DNA of 40,231 bases from an uncultured Bacillota bacterium (GTDB lineage: Bacteria; Bacillota_I; Bacilli_A; RF39; UBA660), in NCBI GenBank assembly GCA_947168485.1, contig CAMVLZ010000012.1, forward strand, positions 1-40,231. The letters are read 5' to 3'. The position numbers were made by a program, and so were the translations under genes. Below, one piece after another: positions 25,652-34,052 of the stretch; position 1 is the stretch's first letter, and the number at the start of each line of letters is the position of its first letter. The notes under the pieces are model-generated. The model searched no databases, was not told the origin of the DNA, and saw only the letters and a list, made by a program, of their open reading frames with translations.

Positions 25652-26794
25652 TTATTTAGTCACCAATACCTTTAAAGCATTACTAAAAGTAATAAACTTA
25701 GTCAAATAATTTCTCTTATAAGAAGAATAACCACATACTACATAATTACCATCTACTTCAATTATATCAGTAAAATAAGTATCCTCATCTTTACCATAAG
25801 AAACAACATCAATCTCCTCTAAAGATTTATTATACATACCAATAATACCATTATAATTATCAACTTTATCTATACCAATAACTATAATTTTATCATTACT
25901 TAGAATTAATCTATTATATCTAGAATTATTTTTATTATAAATAACCTCATCTTCTTTATCTAAATCAAAATTAAACTTTAATAATAAAGCCCTCTTATTA
26001 TCAGAATACTTCTTAGCTCCAGTTACATATAAATATTCCCCATCAGAAACAATAGAACTAAAACCAATATCATCAGTATATTTATATTTATAATTACTAA
26101 TTAATTTACCATTCATATCATATTTACATATAATTCCAATATTCTTATCAAATAAACCAACAGTATAAATATAATCACCAATCTTAATTAAATCATTATA
26201 TTTACCATAATAACTATTTCCATAGTGTTTTTTCCATTTAATAGTACCATTAACCTTATCTATCTTTAATAAATAAGCTCCTCCATTACTATTATTTTCA
26301 GAATTACTAAATCCAGTAGCATAATAATATTTATCATTAATAATACCAGTAAAAGAAGTCTTATCTAAACTACCAAAAGTCCTTTCAAATAAAACATTCC
26401 CATCTTTATCATATTTAACTAATAAAGCTTTAGTATTACCATTTTTATGATCTTTCTTATCAACCTCATAAGAACCTACTGTTACCACTGAATTATCATC
26501 TAATAACAAATCATAATAAGTACTACTAAACTCATTATTATAAAGTTTCTCTTTTACTTTATTAAAATTATCATCATAAGAACTAACCTTAGCCTTCTCA
26601 AAATACTTAGTATTATCATTATTACTTCCTACGGTGAAAAAAGAACCTTCGTTATATGATATTGAATTAACCCCATCAAAATAAAATTTATTATCTTTGG
26701 CAAACAAGAAAAAATATAATACATAAAATAATTGAATAATTAATATGATAACTATGATTGTAATAAAAAATTTCAATATTTTTACTATCTTCAT
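25652..26794 (-). CDS. Membrane-anchored protein with seven propeller-like repeats
   Basis: The protein has 380 residues. An N-terminal hydrophobic helix (about 8-31) anchors it. The rest contains seven repeats of about 45-50 residues, each with a strand ending in a T-V-G-like turn: FFTVGSN, VVTVGSY, YYATGFS, IYTVGLF, YVTGAK, IVIGID and VVCGYS. This is the pattern of a seven-bladed beta-propeller outside the membrane. I cannot name the family. GAGAGGTG precedes the chosen ATG; the frame runs upstream into the tyrS terminator and that part is rejected. It heads the operon with the histidine phosphatase. Confidence 0.68.
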   Translation of the reverse strand: MKIVKILKFFITIIVIILIIQLFYVLYFFLFAKDNKFYFDGVNSISYNEGSFFTVGSNNDNTKYFEKAKVSSYDDNFNKVKEKLYNNEFSSTYYDLLLDDNSVVTVGSYEVDKKDHKNGNTKALLVKYDKDGNVLFERTFGSLDKTSFTGIINDKYYYATGFSNSENNSNGGAYLLKIDKVNGTIKWKKHYGNSYYGKYNDLIKIGDYIYTVGLFDKNIGIICKYDMNGKLISNYKYKYTDDIGFSSIVSDGEYLYVTGAKKYSDNKRALLLKFNFDLDKEDEVIYNKNNSRYNRLILSNDKIIVIGIDKVDNYNGIIGMYNKSLEEIDVVSYGKDEDTYFTDIIEVDGNYVVCGYSSYKRNYLTKFITFSNALKVLVTK

Positions 26795-26848
26795 GTACAC
26801 CTCTCCATTTTCATTGTACCAAATAACTTTTTTTATAAAAAGAGAAAT

Positions 26849-26880
26849 TAAAAAAGAAGACATTTTTGTCTTCTTTTTTT
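26849..26880 (-). terminator. Intrinsic terminator of tyrS
   Basis: A perfect 12-bp stem (26851-26862 with 26867-26878), four-base loop, and T run on the minus strand. Confidence 0.85.
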
Positions 26881-26891
26881 GTAAACTAATG

Positions 26892-28118
26892 TTAATTCAT
26901 AATACCAACATGATATTTTTTCTTACCACGTCTAATAACTAAATACTTATCTTCAATAGCACTATTCTTAGAAACAGTCAATTCTAAATCAGATACTTTT
27001 TCTCCATTTAATGTAATAGATCCATTATTAATAAATTCTCTTGCTTCTCTCTTACTAGAGCAAACATTATTATCAACTAATAAATCTACTATATTAGTTC
27101 CTTCTTTAACTTCAAATGGAGTTAATCCTCCAAAAGCCATTTCAACTTCTTTAGCAGTAAAGTTTTTAATATCTCCACTGAATAATGCTTCAGATATCTT
27201 AACTGCCTCATTATAACTTTCTTCACTATGAATATGAGTAATAATTTCATGAGCTAAAGCTTTATGAGCAATTCTCTTTTCTGGATGTTCATTATTTTCT
27301 TTTTCAATTTCTTCTATTTCTTCTTTAGATAAGAAAGTTAATTTCTTTAAGTATTCAATAATCATAGAATCTTCTAAATTAATTAAATATTGATAAAACT
27401 CATAAGATGATGTTTTATTTTCATCTAACCATAAAGCATTACCTTCAGTTTTACCAAACTTATTACCTTGAGAATCAGTAATTAGAGGCATAACCATACC
27501 ATAAGCTTCTTTATCTAATTTCTTTCTAATAAGTTCAATACCTGCAGTTATATTACCCCATTGATCTGATCCAGCAACTTGTAACTCACAATTATATTCT
27601 TTATATAGATAATAGAAGTCCATTGCTTGAAGTAACATGTATGAGAATTCTGCATATGTAATGCCTACATCCATTCTTGACTTAACATGATCTTTCGCAA
27701 GCATATAATTAATATTAAAATATTTACCATAATCTCTTAAGAAATCACAAATATTAATATCTTTAGTCCAATCCCAGTTATTTACTACTTCAAAACCAAA
27801 TACTTTCTTTGCTTGAGCAGTTAAACCTTTAATATTCTTCTCTACTTCTTCTTTAGTAATTAAAGGTCTTTCAGAATTAGGTTTTGGATCTCCTATTAAT
27901 CCAGTAGCTCCTCCTACTAATAACAATGGTCTATGTCCAGCTTTAGCTAATCTAGTACATATTAAAAATGATGAATAATGTCCTATATGCATAGAATCTG
28001 CTGTTGGATCTGTACCAATGTAGAATGTCATTCCACCCTTATTTAATTTGTCAATTAAATCAGGACTACTTATCTCTTGAATTAATCCTCTCCACAATAA
28101 ATCTTCATAAACTGTCAT
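26892..28118 (-). CDS. tyrS: Tyrosyl-tRNA synthetase
   Basis: TyrS is a class I enzyme that charges tRNA-Tyr. It has 408 residues. HIGH is at 44-47 (TADSMHIGHYSS). The binding pocket sequence YAEFSYMLLQAMDFYYL and SDQWGNITAG are present, and the KMSKS loop is the family variant KFGKTEG. A C-terminal S4-like domain (VDNNVCSSKREAREFINNGS) binds the tRNA. GGGAGG precedes the chosen ATG; an upstream in-frame ATG overlaps that site. It is controlled by the T-box leader just upstream, which has a Tyr codon in the specifier position. Confidence 0.97.
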   Translation of the reverse strand: MTVYEDLLWRGLIQEISSPDLIDKLNKGGMTFYIGTDPTADSMHIGHYSSFLICTRLAKAGHRPLLLVGGATGLIGDPKPNSERPLITKEEVEKNIKGLTAQAKKVFGFEVVNNWDWTKDINICDFLRDYGKYFNINYMLAKDHVKSRMDVGITYAEFSYMLLQAMDFYYLYKEYNCELQVAGSDQWGNITAGIELIRKKLDKEAYGMVMPLITDSQGNKFGKTEGNALWLDENKTSSYEFYQYLINLEDSMIIEYLKKLTFLSKEEIEEIEKENNEHPEKRIAHKALAHEIITHIHSEESYNEAVKISEALFSGDIKNFTAKEVEMAFGGLTPFEVKEGTNIVDLLVDNNVCSSKREAREFINNGSITLNGEKVSDLELTVSKNSAIEDKYLVIRRGKKKYHVGIMN

Positions 28119-28134
28119 ATTCTTTCCTCCCATC

Positions 28135-28333
28135 AAAAAAAACTATAAACTAAGGGCGAAATAACCGCGGTACCACCTTAATTCATAGTTCATAACTATC
28201 TCTTACTAGTTAACGCCTAGATACGTGTTTTTTCATAGTTTGTATTTCATAAATTATAACATCTTAGTTTTCACCAACCACTAAGTCTCTAAAAATAATT
28301 ATAACCACTAATTAATACTAATCACCAAAAACT
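28135..28333 (-). promoter_or_regulatory. Tyrosine T-box riboswitch of tyrS
   Basis: On the minus strand the T-box AAGGTGGTACCGCGG is at 28165-28179. The specifier loop has UAC (Tyr) at 28242-28244 within GAAATACAAAC. Stem I begins near 28293 with AGAGACTTAG. The terminator hairpin pairs 28173-28190 with 28141-28157 and is followed by a T run at 28135-28140. Uncharged tRNA-Tyr should pair with the specifier and the T-box bulge, favour the antiterminator, and switch tyrS on. Confidence 0.95.
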
Positions 28334-28339
28334 ACATAC

Positions 28340-28368
28340 ATAATATCATATTATTTCTTAAAATTCAA
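28340..28368 (-). promoter_or_regulatory. Promoter of the tyrS T-box leader
   Basis: TTGAAT (28363-28368) and TATTAT (28340-28345) are 17 bases apart on the minus strand. It stands only 10 bases after the stop of the BspA-like gene. Confidence 0.7.
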
Positions 28369-28378
28369 AGTTTTTTTA

Positions 28379-30727
28379 CTATCTATATATATAATATGAT
28401 TCCTCATATATCATATCAGAAATTTGTTCTCTAGTTCTTCCGTTCTTAGTAACATATTCATTATTTGAATCTACTACATAATTACTATTATTAGAAAAAC
28501 CATCAGTATTATAATTGGATTCAATCCAATCACTCCAGCTCATACCAATTTCAAATTGATAATCAATAGACTCATAAGAGAACATACCATAAGATCCAGC
28601 TAATGTTAAATATCCACCTTGAGTAGTAGGCTTAGCCATACTAACATCAACAGAATTAGCATTAAAATTAGGTAGCAGAGTGGAACTTAAAAACATATCA
28701 GTACCATTATTAACACTAGAAGTGCTCCAATTTGATGATATTTTTATAGTAGTAAGTTTATAATCATATCTAAACATAATGGACATATTTGTTACATTAG
28801 ACGTATTAAAAGATCTTATATCAATACTTTCTATATTACTCATACTAGAAAACATTCCACTCATATCTGTTACTTGAGAAGTATTAAAACTACTAACATT
28901 TAGATTTGTTATTTTAGAACAACCCATAAACATTTGATACATTCTAGTTACTTGAGAAGTATTAAAACTACTCAAATTTAATGTGGTTAATTCCTGATTA
29001 GAAGAAAACATTCCAGCCATATCTGTTACTTGAGAAGTATCAAAATTACTTAAATTAAGACTTGTCACTTTATAGCAACTAGAAAACATTCTAAACATGT
29101 TTTTCACTTTTGAGGTATTAAAATTGCTAACATTTAAAGTTGTTAATTTTTCACAATAACTAAACATATATGACATATCTGTTACATTTCTTGTATCAAA
29201 ACTACTTACATTTAAAGTTGTTAAATTTTGACAAAGTTGAAACATTGCACTCATATTTGTCACTTTTGATGTGTTAAAAGAACTCAAATCCAAAGTTGTT
29301 AAACTTTTACAAGATGAAAACATAGAACCCATTTTTGTAACCATAGATGTATCAAAATTATTATCAAAAGTAACTGATTTTAAAGCCTCTAATCCTCTAA
29401 ATAAGTTACTAGAATCAGGATTGGCAGAAACAACTCCATCTGCTCCAATATATAATATATAATATCCTGAATTATTTGGATCATTAGTAATCCAAGCTTT
29501 TACTGAATTATTTCCATTAGCTGACACATCCCATGAAGTAACTGCATTACTAGCAACAGTTTTTGAATCTTTAAAAATAATAGAGGTTATTTTAGTAGCA
29601 TAATCACTACTATGAAAAGCTTCTGTTGAAGAATATGAGAATACTTTTAATAAATTATCAGAACTTTGTAAAGTTAAATATCCCCCTTGGGTAGTAGGTA
29701 TAGCTTTAGCACTTCCAACATAATTAGAATCAAAATTAGGTAATTTACTATCATATAAAAACATCCCATCTCCATTTGTTACACTTTCTATACTCCATGT
29801 TGATGATATTTTTATTCTCATCAATTTACTACAATACGCAAACATTTGTCTCATATCTGTCACACGTGATGTATTAAAACTTCTTAAATCTAACATTGTA
29901 AGATTATTACAGTAATCAAACATACTACGCATATCAGTAACACTTGAAGTATTAAAAGAACTTAAATCTATGCTTGATAAACTATTACAATTATCAAACA
30001 TCATAGACATATTTGTTACCTTAGCAGTATTGAAACTACCCACATTAATACTTGTTAATTTTTCACAATAATTAAACATATAAGACATAGATGTCACATT
30101 ACTTGTATCAAAACTACTTATATTTAAACTTGTTAACTTTTGACAAATTTGAAACATTGCACTCATATCTGTCACTTTTGATGTATTAAAAGAACTCAAA
30201 TCCAAAGTTGTTAAACTTTTACAAGATGAAAACATAGAATGCATTTGAGTAACTTCAGAGGTATCAAAATGATTATTAAAATTTATCGATTTAACATTTT
30301 CAAAGTGATAAAACAAATAACTAGAATTTGTATTAGCATACACAAATCCATTTGTGCCTCCAATATATAATTTATAATAACCAGAATTATTTGGATCATT
30401 GATTAACCAAGCCATCACTCTACCACTATTATTAGCAGATACATCCCAAGATATAACAGCATTATTAGGAACAGTATTGTTATCCATAAAATCAATGGTT
30501 GTTATTTTATTTTTATACGTATCACTATGAAAATCACTAGTTGAAGAAGACGTATAAGCCTTAATCATATTACCTTTATCTTTTTCATATGTAACATTTC
30601 CAGCTATTGTTATACTACTGTTTAAAGCACCAAAACCTACACTTAATAGTGTAGTTAAAGCAAACAACCCTGCTAAAAAAACAGTTATATAATATTTAGG
30701 ATTTTTAGAAAAACTCTTTATTTTCAT
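28379..30727 (-). CDS. BspA-like leucine-rich repeat surface protein (DUF285 repeats), two-module
   Basis: The 782-residue protein has an N-terminal signal/anchor helix (about 13-36). It then has two copies of one module, about 50-350 and 355-725. Each begins with an xFxSxxY-type header ending in NDPNNSGYY-LYIG, followed by 24-residue repeats (FNTSKVTDMSxMFxxCxxLTxLDLSS) and a cap with TTQGGYLTL. Such DUF285/BspA repeats are known in surface proteins that bind host or other bacterial cells. The C-terminal 60 residues carry no LPxTG, lipobox or GW motif. AAGGATG precedes the ATG. I see no terminator before the tyrS promoter. Confidence 0.9.
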   Translation of the reverse strand: MKIKSFSKNPKYYITVFLAGLFALTTLLSVGFGALNSSITIAGNVTYEKDKGNMIKAYTSSSTSDFHSDTYKNKITTIDFMDNNTVPNNAVISWDVSANNSGRVMAWLINDPNNSGYYKLYIGGTNGFVYANTNSSYLFYHFENVKSINFNNHFDTSEVTQMHSMFSSCKSLTTLDLSSFNTSKVTDMSAMFQICQKLTSLNISSFDTSNVTSMSYMFNYCEKLTSINVGSFNTAKVTNMSMMFDNCNSLSSIDLSSFNTSSVTDMRSMFDYCNNLTMLDLRSFNTSRVTDMRQMFAYCSKLMRIKISSTWSIESVTNGDGMFLYDSKLPNFDSNYVGSAKAIPTTQGGYLTLQSSDNLLKVFSYSSTEAFHSSDYATKITSIIFKDSKTVASNAVTSWDVSANGNNSVKAWITNDPNNSGYYILYIGADGVVSANPDSSNLFRGLEALKSVTFDNNFDTSMVTKMGSMFSSCKSLTTLDLSSFNTSKVTNMSAMFQLCQNLTTLNVSSFDTRNVTDMSYMFSYCEKLTTLNVSNFNTSKVKNMFRMFSSCYKVTSLNLSNFDTSQVTDMAGMFSSNQELTTLNLSSFNTSQVTRMYQMFMGCSKITNLNVSSFNTSQVTDMSGMFSSMSNIESIDIRSFNTSNVTNMSIMFRYDYKLTTIKISSNWSTSSVNNGTDMFLSSTLLPNFNANSVDVSMAKPTTQGGYLTLAGSYGMFSYESIDYQFEIGMSWSDWIESNYNTDGFSNNSNYVVDSNNEYVTKNGRTREQISDMIYEESYYIYR
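29239..29327. repeat. 89-bp direct repeat, downstream copy
   Basis: This stretch is the same as 30151-30239 except for two bases. Both lie in the BspA-like gene, one per module, exactly 912 bases apart, a multiple of three. Confidence 0.85.
30151..30239. repeat. 89-bp direct repeat, upstream copy
   Basis: Partner of 29239-29327 with 87 of 89 bases the same. Similarity continues at a lower level for roughly 50 more bases on the lower-coordinate side. Confidence 0.85.
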
Positions 30728-30747
30728 ACAAACATCCTTGTATCATA

Positions 30748-30776
30748 ATTATATTATATATACCAATATGTATCAA
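30748..30776 (-). promoter_or_regulatory. Promoter of the BspA-like gene
   Basis: TTGATA (30771-30776) and TATAAT (30748-30753) are exactly 17 bases apart on the minus strand, 20 bases before the start codon. Confidence 0.75.
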
Positions 30777-30801
30777 TATAATCATACTATTTTTTTTACA
30801 G

Positions 30802-30832
30802 AAAACAAAAAACACATCTTTCGATGTGTTTT
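30802..30832 (-). terminator. Intrinsic terminator of the lipoprotein/YtxH operon
   Basis: A 10-bp stem (30809-30818 with 30823-30832) with a four-base loop reads into T residues on the minus strand. Confidence 0.85.
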
Positions 30833-30834
30833 AA

Positions 30835-31242
30835 CTACTTATCTTTTTTTTCTAATTTCTTTAATACTTCTTTAGTAACTTCAATTGCTTTTTCTCTTAC
30901 TTTTTCAGAGGCATCCTTAATATAAGGAGTTCCCTTTTCTTTAGCTAATTCATATAATTCATCAGCTTTTTTCTTAACATTTTTAGCTTGTTTTTGAGCA
31001 ATATCATATACTTTTTCTTTATCTAAATCTTCTAAAGCATCTTGAATTTCATAAATTTTATCTTCAAAATTCTTTTTAACTTCTTTAGCATCAATTTCAC
31101 TTACTTTAGTTTTTAATACATTTAATTGTTTTACTAAAGCAGCTCTATTTTCTTTACCACTTCTTGGAGATAATAATGCTCCTACTCCAACTCCTATTAA
31201 TCCTCCTAATAAGAATTTTCCAAAATCACCTTTTCTAGACAT
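30835..31242 (-). CDS. YtxH domain protein
   Basis: The protein has 135 residues from the ATG preceded by AGGAGG. It opens MSRKGDFGKFLLGGLIGVGVGALLSPRSGKENR, with a Gly-rich hydrophobic span ending in SPRSGKE; this is the hallmark of YtxH (gas-vesicle-like/DUF948-associated) proteins. The rest is a long lysine-rich amphipathic helix. Function in Bacillus is a general stress-type envelope protein without known activity. The start overlaps the stop of the YtxG-like gene by eight bases, so they are coupled. A longer frame upstream is rejected because it is the other gene's coding region. Confidence 0.82.
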   Translation of the reverse strand: MSRKGDFGKFLLGGLIGVGVGALLSPRSGKENRAALVKQLNVLKTKVSEIDAKEVKKNFEDKIYEIQDALEDLDKEKVYDIAQKQAKNVKKKADELYELAKEKGTPYIKDASEKVREKAIEVTKEVLKKLEKKDK

Positions 31243-31525
31243 CAAAATCATCCTCCTTCTTTTTTTTCCTAAATAATTTTGATAAAAAGTCAGCACCACT
31301 AGATATAATACTATCACTCGCAAGTACAATACCATCAGTAACCTTATCTACTACTCCAAATAATCCATCTAATGATGTTACTTTATCTTCAACATTATCA
31401 ACTATTCTATCTACCTTGTTTAATACATGAATACATTTAATACCTAAAACTATAAGTACTATTAACAATATTATTCCAAGTATATATAAGAATATTGTCA
31501 ATAAAGTATTAACATCTACCATCAT
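31235..31525 (-). CDS. YtxG-like (DUF948-type) membrane protein
   Basis: The protein has 96 residues with one N-terminal transmembrane helix (about 6-30). A heptad-like segment follows (LNKVDRIVDNVEDKVTSLDGLFGVVDKVTDGI), then a basic/acidic tail. DUF948 proteins such as YtxG have this layout and are coded next to YtxH in Bacillus; the pairing here supports the call. I start at ATG with AGGAG upstream, since an in-frame GTG three codons earlier is too close to that site. It overlaps ytxH and follows the disordered-protein gene by one base. Confidence 0.65.
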   Translation of the reverse strand: MMVDVNTLLTIFLYILGIILLIVLIVLGIKCIHVLNKVDRIVDNVEDKVTSLDGLFGVVDKVTDGIVLASDSIISSGADFLSKLFRKKKKEDDFDV

Positions 31526-31526
31526 A

Positions 31527-32606
31527 TTACTCACTCTCCTGATACATAGAATCTATTAAATCAAATAAATTGTCATCATTATCATCATCTTTAACTTCAG
31601 ATACTTCTTTTTTCTCTTCTACTTTTTCTTGAGATCCATGTTTACCAGTCTCTTCTTGAACTACTTCTTCTTTTTTATTATTTTTATCAACATAATCAAC
31701 ATTATATTCAAGACCTAAATCATTAAAATACTCTTCAGCATCACCCATAGTAACAGTTTTTACTTCTGGTTTAGCTTCCTCAGTACTTAAATCAACAACA
31801 GTATCTTCATTTAAATCTTCTTCACTGATCTTAGGAATAGGCATAGTATTTTCTAATTCTTTATCCATATCATCAATTAAATCATCAGATAAAGTACCAT
31901 AAGCTTTCTTTCTAACATCATCAACACTCATATTACGTCTTTCATAACTACTAGTAAAAGAACTTTCTTTTTTACTAACAACATCTTCCTTCTTATAATT
32001 CTTATCAAGTACTCCATAAACAGGACTAATAATAGGAGATGGTTTAAATACAGTCTTTTCTTCTTTCTTAGACATAGAACCATATTCATGCATCTTTATA
32101 CTAGTATCATTCATACCATATAAGTTATTAGGATGTTCTACAGCTTTTTGATATGCCTCATCAACAACCTTTTCTTCCATCTTAACAGGTTTTTCTTCTT
32201 TATAATAACTATAAGTATCTTTAGGTTCTTCTTCTATAATATCTACTATTTGAGCAGTATTATCAAAAGAATCATCTACAATCAAATCCTTATCTTCAAT
32301 TACCTTAAAAGAATTACCTTCTACAGAAATAGGCTTATCTAAAACCATATCCTCATCATCTTGTCTTCTTTCTAATTTAGGTTTTATTTCAAAATCTTCA
32401 TCTTTTAAGACATGATGATCTACCCTATCATCTACTAAAGATTGTTGAGCTTCTAATTTTTCTCTTTCTTTCTTCTTCTTAATCTTATCTTTAACAGATT
32501 CAGTCTTCTTTTCTACTTTTTCCTTTTTAGGTTTCACAGGTTTATCTTCAACTTCTTCTTCGACTTCTTCAAACAAAGCATTTTTTAACTTGTCCATTAA
32601 GCCCAT
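31527..32606 (-). CDS. Long disordered charged protein with a conserved-looking core motif
   Basis: I do not recognise this 359-residue protein. It starts MGLMDKLKNALFEEVEEE, a likely amphipathic membrane-binding helix, somewhat like the start of SepF. Most of the rest is charged, low complexity and likely disordered. One segment at about 187-205 differs: FKPSPIISPVYGVLDKNYK is neutral, proline-rich and looks like a binding motif. The end carries two helical acidic stretches (EYFNDLGLEYNVDYV and NLFDLIDSMYQESE). AGAGGTGAG precedes the ATG. Its neighbours suggest a role at the envelope or division site; that is inference. Confidence 0.65.
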   Translation of the reverse strand: MGLMDKLKNALFEEVEEEVEDKPVKPKKEKVEKKTESVKDKIKKKKEREKLEAQQSLVDDRVDHHVLKDEDFEIKPKLERRQDDEDMVLDKPISVEGNSFKVIEDKDLIVDDSFDNTAQIVDIIEEEPKDTYSYYKEEKPVKMEEKVVDEAYQKAVEHPNNLYGMNDTSIKMHEYGSMSKKEEKTVFKPSPIISPVYGVLDKNYKKEDVVSKKESSFTSSYERRNMSVDDVRKKAYGTLSDDLIDDMDKELENTMPIPKISEEDLNEDTVVDLSTEEAKPEVKTVTMGDAEEYFNDLGLEYNVDYVDKNNKKEEVVQEETGKHGSQEKVEEKKEVSEVKDDDNDDNLFDLIDSMYQESE

Positions 32607-32617
32607 GAATCTCACCT

Positions 32618-33283
32618 CTATTCACTATCTAAATCAATTTCATCTTCATCTACAGCTTCTTTATAAGCATCATCATTCTCATAAACAACATCTAAGAAAT
32701 CCTCAGATTTATTCTTCTTATCAAACAATGAATACTCTTCTTCATTATAACTCAATGTATTATCTCCAATCAAACTACCAAGTACACTTCTATTAAACTT
32801 TACACTTCTTAAGATATAAGCCATATTAATAATACTATCATTTAAATCTTTTTTAGAAACATAACACTCTATCTTAGAATAATTATACATAAATTGTACT
32901 AAATATTTGTAATCAATCTCTTCAATTTGAAGATAACCTTCTATATCATTATAACTAAGTTCTTTTGAATAATAAGCTGTCTTATCAACCTCAAAATTAC
33001 TCTTATCTTTATGATAATAACTAATCGCATCTATATACATATAATATTTATTATTATTAACATCTTGTAATACAGCATTATATTCTTTCTTGGAAACAAA
33101 CTTCATTCCTTGAGGAATATTATACTTATATCCATCAAAATAAACATTATAATTTCTATTCTTACCTGATAATATAGTCGATACATTTTTCTCAAAATCG
33201 TTATTATCTAGAGTAGTAATACTACAACCAGTAACTAACACAAAGACTATTAAGAGTACTACAATAATCTTTATTTTTTTCAT
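32618..33283 (-). CDS. Lipoprotein of unknown function
   Basis: The protein has 221 residues. A signal peptide with lipobox VTGC (17-20) marks it as a lipoprotein fixed to the outer face of the membrane. The mature part begins SITTLDNNDFEKNVSTILSG and has a mixed alpha/beta look with many Tyr and Asn. The last 40 residues are acidic. AGGTGAAG precedes the ATG. It is the first gene of the operon with the disordered protein, YtxG-like and YtxH-like proteins, from a TTTACA/TATAAT promoter. I cannot assign a family. Confidence 0.75.
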   Translation of the reverse strand: MKKIKIIVVLLIVFVLVTGCSITTLDNNDFEKNVSTILSGKNRNYNVYFDGYKYNIPQGMKFVSKKEYNAVLQDVNNNKYYMYIDAISYYHKDKSNFEVDKTAYYSKELSYNDIEGYLQIEEIDYKYLVQFMYNYSKIECYVSKKDLNDSIINMAYILRSVKFNRSVLGSLIGDNTLSYNEEEYSLFDKKNKSEDFLDVVYENDDAYKEAVDEDEIDLDSE

Positions 33284-33303
33284 ACTTCACCTACTCTTAT
33301 TAC

Positions 33304-33331
33304 ATTATATCAAAAAAAATACAATTGTAAA
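33304..33331 (-). promoter_or_regulatory. Promoter of the lipoprotein operon
   Basis: TTTACA (33326-33331) and TATAAT (33304-33309) lie 16 bases apart on the minus strand, directly after trmB. Confidence 0.65.
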
Positions 33332-33336
33332 ATACT

Positions 33337-33963
33337 TTATTCTTTACTTCCTTCTAAATAATATATAGGATTTCCCTTATTAATAAATTTCTCTTCATAT
33401 TCAGTAGTTATAATAGTTTCCTCCCTACTATGAAGATCAAAACTAATATTATTTAACCCATATCCATAATTACTAAGAGATTCTAAACTAGATATAAATA
33501 AATCTCTATTATCAGTTTTCATAATAATAGTTTTTTTATTCTTAAATATATTATCATATCTCTTTAAAAACTCTATAGAAGTCAACCTCTTAGAAGCATG
33601 TCTCTTCTTAGGCCATGGATCTGAAAAATTCAAATATATTAAATCAACTTCTTTATCAAAAGATAATTCTATATCTCTCGCATCCATTCTAACTATATAT
33701 AGATTATCCAATCTCTTATCAAACTTCTTAATAGCTCTAGCTAATACATTATCATATCTTTCTATACCAATATAATTGATATTAGGATTATTTAAAGCAT
33801 TCTCATAAATAAACTTACCAAATCCCATACCAATCTCTATATAAAGAGGATTATTATTACCAAATAACTCTTTCCATTTACCTTTATATTTAGAAGAATC
33901 TAATATTAAGAAATCACATGAATCTAATATTTCTTCTTTATTCTTTAAATTTCTAAGTCTCAC
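33337..33963 (-). CDS. trmB: tRNA (guanine-N7)-methyltransferase TrmB
   Basis: TrmB methylates G46 of tRNAs with S-adenosylmethionine. It has 208 residues from a GTG start. The SAM-binding site is IEIGMGFGKFI, followed by YIGIERYDNVLARA. The family motif DPWPKKRHASKRL and the later TEYEEKF are present. I choose GTG at 33963 because AGGTG lies seven bases upstream and the product begins VRLRN, as TrmB proteins usually do. In-frame ATGs at 33990 and 33978 lack ribosome binding sites. It diverges from the Fem gene pair. Confidence 0.93.
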   Translation of the reverse strand: MRLRNLKNKEEILDSCDFLILDSSKYKGKWKELFGNNNPLYIEIGMGFGKFIYENALNNPNINYIGIERYDNVLARAIKKFDKRLDNLYIVRMDARDIELSFDKEVDLIYLNFSDPWPKKRHASKRLTSIEFLKRYDNIFKNKKTIIMKTDNRDLFISSLESLSNYGYGLNNISFDLHSREETIITTEYEEKFINKGNPIYYLEGSKE

Positions 33964-34000
33964 TTGAATCACCTGCATATATTTTATCATATTTATCTAG

Positions 34001-34029
34001 TTTAAAAAACTATATTTACGTGTTATACT
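34001..34029 (+). promoter_or_regulatory. Promoter of the tandem Fem genes
   Basis: TTTAAA (34001-34006) and extended -10 TGTTATACT (34021-34029) with 17-base spacing, 23 bases before the start codon. Confidence 0.55.
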
Positions 34030-34052
34030 AAATAATAGAAAGTGAGGAATAT

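Noticed and set aside
26795-26863. Longer start of the propeller protein
   Set aside because: The added part runs back into the tyrS terminator; the ATG at 26794 has GAGAGGTG.
28379-30727. Short regular repeats that might be taken for a CRISPR array
   Set aside because: The repeats are degenerate and protein-coding, with a 24-residue period, and have no unique spacers or cas genes.
31243-31335. Longer start of the YtxH-like gene
   Set aside because: The extension lies inside the YtxG-like gene in another frame and gives an implausible sequence.
33964-33990. ATG starts of trmB upstream of the GTG
   Set aside because: Neither has a ribosome binding site, and family proteins begin at the RLRN-type segment.
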